Shown here: positions 1 through 5,680 of the stretch, piece after piece
Position numbering within the stretch: the stretch's first letter is position 1
Layout of the letters: the number at the start of each line of letters is the position of its first letter
Source: Erysipelotrichaceae bacterium
Lineage (GTDB): Bacteria > Bacillota_I > Bacilli_A > Erysipelotrichales > Erysipelotrichaceae
Direction of reading: 5' to 3'
Length of the DNA: 7,018 nucleotides
Assembly: GCA_017614055.1 (NCBI GenBank)
Contig: JAGACP010000064.1
Span: 1 to 7,018 of the forward strand
Made by a program: the position numbers and the translations under genes
Notes under the pieces: generated by a model
The model's database searches: none
What the model was told of the DNA's origin: nothing
What the model saw: only the letters and a program-made list of their open reading frames with translations

Positions 1-307
1 CAGGCAGAGGAAGGATGAACTGATTGTCCCTGGAGAAATAAAGGACATTCATCGTGCTGATGATCGTCGTGAACATCACCAGGGTTATTATCCCCATGAG
101 GATGAAACCGATGAAAGCTTCTTCCTGTCCGAAAGCCATCAATCCCTTCAGCATCTCGTGCGCGAGGAATCCGAAGACGCCTATCAGATATACGAACAAT
201 AGTCCGTAAAGAACGTATCTAAGGATACCGCTTTTCTTCCTGCTTCCTCCTCTGTTGAACGAAGAAACCAGGAAGACCTTCGTCAAATCACATATCATCC
301 TGATCAT
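1..307 (-). CDS. ABC exporter permease subunit, N-terminal part (runs off left edge)
   Basis: This is the first 102 residues of an integral membrane protein, probably the channel-forming partner of the ATPase encoded just upstream. I translated it by hand from the ATG at 307. A GGAG box at 321-318, 10 bases upstream, supports this start; an in-frame ATG at 298 is the alternative. A short basic cytoplasmic N-terminus (SFNRGGSRKKS, residues 16-26) is followed by two hydrophobic segments at about residues 28-50 and 64-91. Next comes YFSRDNQFILPLP, which resembles the 'skD..~LLpLPi' signature of a Bacillota family of putative ABC exporter permeases; I recall this family as Pfam ABC_tran_2 (PF16949), from memory. 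The start overlaps the ATPase stop by 20 bases, so the two are probably translationally coupled. The transported substrate cannot be told from the sequence. Confidence 0.8.
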   Translation of the reverse strand, partial: MIRMICDLTKVFLVSSFNRGGSRKKSGILRYVLYGLLFVYLIGVFGFLAHEMLKGLMAFGQEEAFIGFILMGIITLVMFTTIISTMNVLYFSRDNQFILPLP

Positions 308-1019
308 TTTCCGTTATCTCCAGGAAGAGCTGTTCAAGCGAACCGTCTTCTTTGAAAGTCTCTCTCATCTGCTGCAGCGTACCGGTAAACAGCAGCTTAC
401 CCTTGTTTATGATGCCGACACGGTCGCAGAGCTTCTCCGCGACATCCAGGACATGCGTAGAAAAGAACACGCATTTGCCCGCATCGGCATGCTTCCTCAT
501 CATTTCCTTCAAATCGAAAGATGAACGCGGATCCAGACCCGTCATCGGTTCATCGAGCACCCAGTTCTTCGGATCGTGCATCAGACATCCGCAGATGACA
601 ATCTTCTGCCTCATGCCGTGCGAATAAGATTCTATCCTGCTGTTTAGATCGTCGGCAATCTCGAACTTCTCCGTAAGTTCCCTGATCCTGTCTTTTCTGT
701 CTTCCACGCCATAGACATCCGCCATGAAGTTGAGATATTCTATTCCTTTCAGCGAAAGAAACTGATCCGGATCATCCGCCACATAGCCGAAAGTCTTCTT
801 TGCCTCTATCGGCTCCTTTTCGATGTCCTTGCCGTCAAGCAGGATCTGACCCTCGTCCAAATTCAGTATCCCCGTCAGCATCCTTATGGTCGTGGACTTG
901 CCCGCGCCGTTCGGGCCGAGGAATCCGAAGATCTCTCCGTCGTTTATGGTCAGCGTCAGATCATCGACTGCTCTGATACCCTTCTTGTATGATTTAGATA
1001 CATTCCTGAACTCTATCAT
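288..1019 (-). CDS. ABC transporter ATP-binding protein (DrrA/EcsA-like exporter type)
   Basis: This is a 243-residue single nucleotide-binding domain that should power an exporter with the overlapping downstream permease. Visible motifs are Walker A GPNGAGKST (35-43), an ABC signature variant SYSHGMRQK (131-139), Walker B ending VLDEP (154-158), D-loop GLDP (161-164) and the switch histidine in STH (H189). The usual Q-loop glutamine is replaced: GYVADDP (78-84) has Asp at position 82, where related proteins have Gln or Glu. A C-terminal extension of about 30 residues (LFTGTLQQMRE and an acidic tail) is typical of this ATPase class. An AAAGGAG box (1033-1027) lies 7 bases before the ATG. The gene follows a terminator and has its own candidate promoter. 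Substrates of such two-component exporters (lipids, peptides, drugs) cannot be predicted from the ATPase. Confidence 0.93.
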   Translation of the reverse strand: MIEFRNVSKSYKKGIRAVDDLTLTINDGEIFGFLGPNGAGKSTTIRMLTGILNLDEGQILLDGKDIEKEPIEAKKTFGYVADDPDQFLSLKGIEYLNFMADVYGVEDRKDRIRELTEKFEIADDLNSRIESYSHGMRQKIVICGCLMHDPKNWVLDEPMTGLDPRSSFDLKEMMRKHADAGKCVFFSTHVLDVAEKLCDRVGIINKGKLLFTGTLQQMRETFKEDGSLEQLFLEITENDQDDM

Positions 1020-1047
1020 GATGTTTCTCCTTTGTCTGTCAGAAAGT

Positions 1048-1076
1048 ATTATAAGAAAAAGGAACGGTTCATGACG
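1048..1076 (-). promoter_or_regulatory. Candidate promoter of the ABC exporter operon
   Basis: A perfect TATAAT -10 box lies on the minus strand at 1053-1048. With an 18-base spacer, the hexamer TCGTCA at about 1077-1072 matches TTGACA at four of six positions. Transcription would start near 1041, leaving a leader of about 20 bases that carries the AAAGGAG site. The -35 and spacer fall inside the terminator hairpin of the preceding gene. The -10 is strong; the -35 is weak. Confidence 0.5.
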
Positions 1077-1086
1077 AACCGTTCCT
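1054..1086 (-). terminator. Rho-independent terminator after the flavoprotein gene
   Basis: An inverted repeat pairs 1086-1076 with 1070-1060 (11 bp, AGGAACGGTTC and its complement) around a 5-base loop. On the minus strand it is followed at once by TTTTTCTT. It begins 24 bases after the stop of the flavoprotein gene. There is no T-run on the plus-strand side, so it should work only for minus-strand transcripts. Confidence 0.9.
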
Positions 1087-1109
1087 CAACAGCTTTTCAT
1101 TCAGATCCG

Positions 1110-1622
1110 TCATAGTCTGACGATCTGCCTTACGTCATATCCCGCCTTGACGAAATCGGTGTCGTACATCTCGAACACTTCCGGTATGACCCTGACCACC
1201 GCAACCTTCACCTTCGCGGCCTTCATCACGTCGTAGGCTATGCCCTTGAACGCCAGCAGCTTTTTCAGTTCGTCGGATTCATGGTCATACAGTTCGGCCT
1301 TTCCCATCACCTGCAGGCCATGTGAATCCCTGACGTCTCCGTAGTACTCGAAGATCGCCAGCGATACGTTCTTGTTTTTCTCGAGACCGATGAACTTGGA
1401 TCCTCCCTCGGATACGAACCAGAATTCATCGTTCATGTATGTATATTCGATAGGCGTGCAGCGGATATAGTCTCCGTATCCCGTCGCAAAGCCGCAGGTA
1501 TTGTGATTCTTTATGAAATTCCTGATATGCTCATAAGCCTCGTCCCTGTCCATGTGCTTCGCGGTCTTCTGCTGTTCGATCCAGAAATTCTGGAAATGTT
1601 TATAGTCGATGTTTGAACTCAT
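1110..1622 (-). CDS. Pyridoxamine 5'-phosphate oxidase-like FMN-binding protein
   Basis: This 170-residue protein resembles the split-barrel flavin-binding superfamily that includes pyridoxamine 5'-phosphate oxidase and general stress protein 26-like proteins. Visible features are the beta-barrel stretch RCTPIEYTY (54-62) and FWFVSEGGSKFIGLEKNKNVSLAIF (67-91; SxK at 75-77). The latter matches the usual 'T..gSkK..nl..NprVsl' flavin-binding pattern. A later strand, GLQVMGKAEL (about 102-111), follows the normal fold order. About 25 extra residues precede the barrel (FWIEQQKTAKHMDRDEA), as in several Bacillota members. No signal peptide is seen, so it is cytoplasmic. An AGGAG site (1634-1630) 7 bases upstream fixes the start. 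The physiological substrate is unknown; family members bind FMN, F420 or heme, and most are not true PNP oxidases. It lies 20 bases after a tRNA gene and ends at a strong terminator. Confidence 0.85.
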   Translation of the reverse strand: MSSNIDYKHFQNFWIEQQKTAKHMDRDEAYEHIRNFIKNHNTCGFATGYGDYIRCTPIEYTYMNDEFWFVSEGGSKFIGLEKNKNVSLAIFEYYGDVRDSHGLQVMGKAELYDHESDELKKLLAFKGIAYDVMKAAKVKVAVVRVIPEVFEMYDTDFVKAGYDVRQIVRL

Positions 1623-1642
1623 TGTCTTTCTCCTGATAAAAA

Positions 1643-1716
1643 TGGAGCGGGCAACGGGAATCGAACCCGCATCACAACCTTGGGAAGGTCGTGTTCTGCC
1701 ATTGAACTATGCCCGC
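1643..1716 (-). tRNA. tRNA-Gly (anticodon CCC), CCA encoded
   Basis: A complete cloverleaf can be folded by hand on the minus strand. The 7-bp acceptor stem is GCGGGCA with TGCCCGC. The D-stem is GTTC/GAAC, the anticodon stem CGACC/GGTTG, and the anticodon loop TTCCCAA, with anticodon CCC at 1684-1682. The variable loop is TGAT and the T-arm is GCGGG-TTCGATT-CCCGT. Discriminator U73 is normal for bacterial glycine tRNAs, and CCA is encoded at 1645-1643. It reads GGG codons. A TATAAT box sits 10 bases upstream of the mature 5' end. The next gene's ribosome binding site starts only 8 bases after the CCA. Confidence 0.97.
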
Positions 1717-1726
1717 CTATGACTAT

Positions 1727-1732
1727 ATTATA
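1727..1732 (-). promoter_or_regulatory. -10 box of the tRNA-Gly promoter
   Basis: A perfect TATAAT on the minus strand at 1732-1727 places a transcription start near 1720, just before the mature tRNA 5' end at 1716. No good TTGACA-like -35 is seen at 16-18 bases upstream, where the DNA is instead taken up by an inverted repeat at the end of the preceding gene. Confidence 0.5.
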
Positions 1733-1755
1733 ACCTTATCTTATTCGATAAGGTT
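1732..1755 (-). terminator. Hairpin at the 3' end of the second lipoprotein gene, possible weak terminator
   Basis: A perfect 9-bp inverted repeat (AACCTTATC ... GATAAGGTT) with a 6-base loop spans the last codons and the TAA stop of the lipoprotein gene. The following minus-strand bases are ATAATATAG rather than a T-run, so it is not a classic intrinsic terminator. It may instead protect the 3' end, end transcription weakly, or act on the tRNA promoter it abuts. Confidence 0.4.
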
Positions 1756-2508
1756 GCCATGTTCATCAATAGGCCATGTGTCGGTATATACAGGCTCCCC
1801 GTTTTCATATTCAGTCCGTGTAGCGGTACCGTTCTTATAATCATATATGTAACTCATCACCAGGACACCGTCTTCATACTCATATTTCTCGGCATAGGTG
1901 AAATCATATGGCCAGTCTTCTTCGCTTCTGTAGAGACTAATCAGGTTTCCGTCTTTGTCATAGCTCTCGGACGAATCATAATAAGTTCCGTTGCCGTTCT
2001 TCTTCAGAAGTATTCGGGCGATACCCCGGCTTCCATCAGGAAGAGAAGTTTCAATGACCTGCGGAAGCTGACCAAACGAGTTCCCCTCGCCGTTGTAATA
2101 AATCTGTTCGCTGTAGTCTTTGTACCATTCGTGAGAGAGACCATATTCGTCGAAATGATCATAGAATTCACGGTTGCACTCGAATGCCGACTTATAGGGA
2201 TATGTCCCTCTGTAGTAGTATCTCAGGGTATACATCCACATGTCGTTCGGTGCATAACGATACTCTGTCCCCAGCTGTGTGCCGTTGTCGTCAAAGTAAT
2301 CGATACAATACACAAGATCTGTGTCGTTGAAATATCTCGTCTCCTGTCTTGTTGCTCTGTCCAGAGGATCGTAGCTCTCTTTCGTTCCAATTCTTGCGAG
2401 CAGTTCCTCGTTGATCCTCTCGTTCTGATTCCCTGTTACTTTGTTTATGGTGTCGCATGAACAAAGACACATAGCTGCGACCAATACAACAATCATTCTT
2501 TTCATCAT
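1741..2508 (-). CDS. Putative lipoprotein of unknown function, second copy of tandem pair
   Basis: I do not recognise the family. The 255-residue product begins MMKRMIVVLVAAMCLCSC, a type II signal peptide with lipobox LCSC, so it should be lipidated and anchored outside the membrane. Reading back past 2508 would add about 38 unlikely residues lying in the preceding gene. An AGGA box at 2520-2517 is 8 bases before the ATG at 2508; the ATG at 2505 is equally plausible and would match the paralogue's MKR start. After the cysteine comes TGNQNERINEE, then YDP.DRAT. The mature part is rich in Tyr, Asp, Glu and Gly, with YEYEDG, YDYKNG, YENGE and IDEHGN near the C-terminus, suggesting a beta-rich repetitive fold. 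It starts 10 bases after its paralogue's stop and is surely in the same operon. Confidence 0.85.
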   Translation of the reverse strand: MMKRMIVVLVAAMCLCSCDTINKVTGNQNERINEELLARIGTKESYDPLDRATRQETRYFNDTDLVYCIDYFDDNGTQLGTEYRYAPNDMWMYTLRYYYRGTYPYKSAFECNREFYDHFDEYGLSHEWYKDYSEQIYYNGEGNSFGQLPQVIETSLPDGSRGIARILLKKNGNGTYYDSSESYDKDGNLISLYRSEEDWPYDFTYAEKYEYEDGVLVMSYIYDYKNGTATRTEYENGEPVYTDTWPIDEHGNLIE

Positions 2509-2518
2509 ACTTCCAATC

Positions 2519-3289
2519 CTAATCGATCCTGTTGCCATGTTCATCGATCTTGAAGGTCTGTCTTTCTGTCTCTTCACCGTTCTCATAGAAGATGTGCGTC
2601 TCGATCCCTTCCCTGTAGTCATAGGTCTTCTTCAGCGTCATGTCTCCGTCTTCGTATTCATATTCTTCCAGGTATATGGCATCTGCTGTCTCGCCGCTGG
2701 TATCACCAAAAAACATGCTGGTCTGATTTCCTTCAGCGTCATAACTCTCGCCATGATCAAGATATAACTTTGTTCCGTCAGACGTAAGCAAATAATAGAA
2801 TGTCACATTGCTGCCATCGGGATAGAAACCCTGCCATATGTATGGCTGTACAAGGAAAGAATTGAGTTCGCCGAAACAGACTATATCCTTGCTAAACGGA
2901 CAGCGAAGATTTTCGGGCAGGCCATCTTCTTCAAAGCGATCATAGAAATCGCGGTCATATTCGGTCACCGTCTTGTACACACGCCCGTTTCTCTTGTACG
3001 ACCTTTGGGTAAACATCACGGTGTCATCTACGGTATAGTGATATTCCTCCCCTACAATATCATGTTCGTCATCGACAAAAGCGACACACCGTACCATGTC
3101 CGTACCGAGATTGCAGGGAACCTCCTGAATGCTGGTTGCTCTGTCCATGGGATCATATTGTTCGTTTGTCTTCCAGCCTGCAAGAAACTCCTCGTTGATC
3201 CTCTCGTTCTGGTTGCCCGTGGCCTTTTTTATGGTATCGCACGAGCACAGCAGCAAAACCACAATCAATATAAATAATATTCTTTTCAT
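2519..3289 (-). CDS. Putative lipoprotein of unknown function, first copy of tandem pair
   Basis: The family is not recognised. The 256-residue product starts MKRILFILIVVLLLCSC, a lipoprotein signal peptide with lipobox LCSC and the lipidated Cys at 17. I chose the ATG at 3289. A GAGG box sits 9 bases upstream, and the longer in-frame GTG at 3304 would overlap that box and the predicted transcription start. Residues 17-52 match the downstream copy at 27 of 36 positions (CDTI.K.TGNQNERINEE... YDP.DRAT). The C-terminus also matches (YEYEDG, YDY..G, YENGE, IDEHGN). The central region, about residues 55-190, aligns poorly apart from scattered Tyr/Asp-rich motifs such as DFYD.F. It is the first gene of a minus-strand operon with a perfect -10 box. 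Surface attachment is a safe inference; function is unknown. Confidence 0.87.
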   Translation of the reverse strand: MKRILFILIVVLLLCSCDTIKKATGNQNERINEEFLAGWKTNEQYDPMDRATSIQEVPCNLGTDMVRCVAFVDDEHDIVGEEYHYTVDDTVMFTQRSYKRNGRVYKTVTEYDRDFYDRFEEDGLPENLRCPFSKDIVCFGELNSFLVQPYIWQGFYPDGSNVTFYYLLTSDGTKLYLDHGESYDAEGNQTSMFFGDTSGETADAIYLEEYEYEDGDMTLKKTYDYREGIETHIFYENGEETERQTFKIDEHGNRID

Positions 3290-3308
3290 ATTCGTTGTCC
3301 TCACCAGT

Positions 3309-3314
3309 ATTATA
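3309..3314 (-). promoter_or_regulatory. -10 box of the lipoprotein operon promoter
   Basis: A perfect TATAAT on the minus strand at 3314-3309 would start transcription near 3302, about 13 bases before the chosen ATG at 3289. The -35 region (about 3332-3337, TTATGA at 17 bases) is a poor match. The short leader would still include the GAGG site. Confidence 0.5.
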
Positions 3315-3330
3315 CCCGCAAATCAGTACC

Positions 3331-3376
3331 TTCATAAACCGCTTAAGATGATAAAATTAAGTTGAAGAATCGAGGA
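3331..3376 (+). promoter_or_regulatory. Candidate promoter and ribosome binding site of the alpha-galactosidase operon
   Basis: TAAAAT at 3352-3357 is a fair -10 box, with a poor -35 candidate TTCATA at 3331-3336 and a short 15-base spacer. The ribosome binding site GAGGA (3372-3376) lies 6 bases before the ATG. The -10 is flanked by the inverted repeat CTTAA (3342-3346) / TTAAG (3357-3361), a possible but weak operator. The -35 region overlaps that of the divergent lipoprotein promoter. Confidence 0.35.
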
Positions 3377-3382
3377 TAGACA

Positions 3383-5680
3383 ATGGATCACATTCAGATA
3401 AAAGATCATACTTTTCTCATCAGCACGAAAGATACATCATACATGTTCAGAGTCAACAAGTACGGGCATCTTGAACACCTCCATTACGGAGGAAAGATCA
3501 CGATGGAAGACGTCGATGCCCTGTCATACAAGAAATATATCCTCAACGGTATGACGGTCGCCTACGACCGCAAGGATGACGCCTACTCCCTTGATTCGCT
3601 TCCTCAGGAATACGCATCCTACGGAACGGGAGATTTCAATGAAGCGTCAATCGAGATCGACAGCGGTGAATCATTCACCTGCGATTTCACCTTTGATGCA
3701 TACGATCTTGTTGAGGGCAACGTCCCTATCAAAGGTCTTCCGTCTTCATATGGTGCCGAACAGACACTCATCATCCATATGAAAGACAAGGTCAACGGCC
3801 TTAAACTGGATCTTTACTATGCTGTTTATCCCGAAGAGAACGTAATAGGCAGAAGAGCGGTCCTGACCAACGGAAGCGGGAAGGCATACACTCTTCATAA
3901 ACTGATGTCCTACTGCGTGGATCTCATCGAAGACGATCTGGTCCTGATGGATTTCTCCGGAGCATGGGACAAGGAAATGCATCCAAACGACAGAAAACTC
4001 ACCCAGGGAACATGCGTCATATCGTCGCGAACCGGTTTCTCTTCAAACAAAAACAACCCCGGCTTCATCATCAAGAAAAGCAACACCCGCGAAGATACGG
4101 GAAAGGCCTGGGGCTTCAATCTCGTATATTCGGGAAACCACTATTCCTCAATAAACAAGAACGAATACGCTCTTCACAGGATACAGGGTGGCATATCGCC
4201 TGAAAGATTCTATCTGAAACTCAAGGCGGGAGATTCTTTCGAAACGCCTGAAGCGGTGATGACCTATTCCGGAAACGGACTTAATAAACTATCGCAGAAC
4301 TTCCACGCCTTCATTAACGAACACATCGTCCGTTCTGACTGGAAGAAGAAGGAAAGACCTGTACTCATAAACTCTTGGGAAGGCTTCGGCTTCAAATTCA
4401 AGAAAGACGATCTCATAAACAAACTTGCCAAGAACGCAGTGAAACTGGGCATGGAACTCTTCGTCCTCGACGACGGCTGGTTCGGCAGAAGGAACGACGA
4501 CAAGAGAGGACTTGGAGACTACGACTGCAACCTCAAGAAGATCCCGGGAGGGATATCTTCACTGAGCGAAGAGATCCACAAACTGGGCATGTTGTTCGGC
4601 ATATGGGTGGAACCTGAAGCGATAAATATCGATTCGAAACTTTACGAGAAACATCCGGAATACGCCCTGACCGAATCAGACAGGGAGATGCTTTTCGGAA
4701 GGAATGAACTGCTGATGGATCTGACCAACCCCGATGTCAGGGACTACATCGTGGAAAATGTCTCAAAACTCATAGACGACAACGATGTCGACTACATCAA
4801 GTGGGATATGAACAGACACATGAATGCCGTAAGCGGAACATACAATCATGAATACATCAAGGGACTCTACGATGTCCTGGACAGGATATTCACTCCTCGT
4901 CCCCATGTCCTGCTGGAATCATGCAGCTCGGGAGGAAACAGATTCGACCTGGGCATGCTGTGCTACTCTCCGCAGATCTGGGCATCGGACGACACCGACG
5001 CCATCGAAAGGATAGACATCCAGAAAGGTCTGTCATATCTCTATCCTCTGTCTTCCATCGGTGCGCATGTCTCCGCGTCCCCGCACATGCAGACGCTTAG
5101 AAAGACGCCTCTTGAGACACGTTTCAACATCTCCGCCTACGGCTGTCTGGGATATGAGCTGGATCTCAGCCTGCTGAGCCCGATAGACAAAGCCGAGATC
5201 AAGAGACAGATCTCCTACTACAAGAAACACAGGAAGACCTTCCAGTACGGAACCTTCTACAGGATAGACGAAGAAGAACCATACGAAGTGTTCCAGGCAA
5301 GCGGTGCAGAGACCATCCTCACCAAATTCCGCAGGATAGTCCATGCCGTACCGGTATACGACAAACTCTACGTCAGAGGTCTTGATGAAGACAAGACATA
5401 CGACATCGAATCGAAACCTTACCTGCACAATCTCAGACAGTTCGGACATCTGGTCAACTTCGTCAGCCCGGTCAAGATCAACGGCGAAGGACACCTCATG
5501 ACCGCCGTCAGCAAGCTCAAGGGCATGGAAGCGTCTTTCCAGGAATATACCGCCTCCGGTGCTGCCCTGAAAGAAGGTATCTGCCTCAACCCGCTGTTTA
5601 TGGGAACGGGATACAATGATAAAATAAGAATACCTTTGGACTACGGTTCAGACATGTATGAGATCAAGGAGCATGAATAA
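3383..5680 (+). CDS. Alpha-galactosidase, glycoside hydrolase family 36
   Basis: This 765-residue retaining glycosidase hydrolyses terminal alpha-1,6-galactosyl residues from sugars such as melibiose and raffinose. The N-terminal beta-sandwich (about 1-325) starts with SYMFRVNKYGHLEHLHYGG. The catalytic TIM barrel (about 330-640) carries LDDGWFG (362-368), GIWVEPE (406-412), KWDMNR (473-478) with the expected nucleophile D475, ESCSSGGNRFD (512-522), and WASDDTDA (533-540) with the expected acid/base D536, both by analogy to characterised GH36 enzymes. A C-terminal beta domain follows. No signal peptide is present, so it acts in the cytoplasm on imported sugar. It is slightly longer than typical GH36 enzymes of about 730-745 residues. 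The third glycine of the usual C-x-S-G-G-G-R motif is Asn519. It heads an operon with the abutting sugar symporter. Exact substrate preference is inferred. Confidence 0.96.
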   Translation: MDHIQIKDHTFLISTKDTSYMFRVNKYGHLEHLHYGGKITMEDVDALSYKKYILNGMTVAYDRKDDAYSLDSLPQEYASYGTGDFNEASIEIDSGESFTCDFTFDAYDLVEGNVPIKGLPSSYGAEQTLIIHMKDKVNGLKLDLYYAVYPEENVIGRRAVLTNGSGKAYTLHKLMSYCVDLIEDDLVLMDFSGAWDKEMHPNDRKLTQGTCVISSRTGFSSNKNNPGFIIKKSNTREDTGKAWGFNLVYSGNHYSSINKNEYALHRIQGGISPERFYLKLKAGDSFETPEAVMTYSGNGLNKLSQNFHAFINEHIVRSDWKKKERPVLINSWEGFGFKFKKDDLINKLAKNAVKLGMELFVLDDGWFGRRNDDKRGLGDYDCNLKKIPGGISSLSEEIHKLGMLFGIWVEPEAINIDSKLYEKHPEYALTESDREMLFGRNELLMDLTNPDVRDYIVENVSKLIDDNDVDYIKWDMNRHMNAVSGTYNHEYIKGLYDVLDRIFTPRPHVLLESCSSGGNRFDLGMLCYSPQIWASDDTDAIERIDIQKGLSYLYPLSSIGAHVSASPHMQTLRKTPLETRFNISAYGCLGYELDLSLLSPIDKAEIKRQISYYKKHRKTFQYGTFYRIDEEEPYEVFQASGAETILTKFRRIVHAVPVYDKLYVRGLDEDKTYDIESKPYLHNLRQFGHLVNFVSPVKINGEGHLMTAVSKLKGMEASFQEYTASGAALKEGICLNPLFMGTGYNDKIRIPLDYGSDMYEIKEHE

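Larger units (their letters stand above)
1741..3289 (-). repeat. Tandem gene duplication (two lipoprotein paralogues)
   Basis: The two lipoprotein genes are head-to-tail copies. A 23-base exact match occurs at 2405-2427 and 3189-3211, encoding the region around NERINEE. Near the stops, a 15-base match (GTTGCCATGTTCATC, plus-strand reading) is shared at about 1753-1767 and 2531-2545. The middles have diverged strongly, so the duplication is not recent, or has been diversified. Confidence 0.85.

Noticed and set aside
1643..1716. tRNA gene as an integration site of a mobile element
   Set aside because: No integrase gene and no repeated copy of the tRNA 3' end is found elsewhere in the window.
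1759..2460. Long plus-strand open frame opposite the second lipoprotein gene
   Set aside because: It is antisense to a gene with a clear signal peptide, ribosome binding site and paralogue. Its hydrophobic, Val/Ile-rich product is what the complement of acidic and Tyr-rich codons produces.
2509..2622. Longer version of the second lipoprotein starting at 2622
   Set aside because: The extra ~38 residues are basic and low in hydrophobicity, lie inside the paralogous upstream gene in another frame, and would bury a perfect lipoprotein signal peptide that has its own ribosome binding site.
3287..3304. GTG start at 3304 for the first lipoprotein
   Set aside because: It overlaps the GAGG site of the ATG at 3289 and sits at the predicted transcription start, with no ribosome binding site of its own.
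3290..3382. Catabolite-repression (cre) operator near the alpha-galactosidase promoter
   Set aside because: No stretch close to the cre consensus (TGWAANCGNTNWCA) is visible in the intergenic region.
5033..5494. Minus-strand 153-codon open frame inside the alpha-galactosidase
   Set aside because: It is a shadow of a strongly conserved enzyme coding region, with no recognisable domain.
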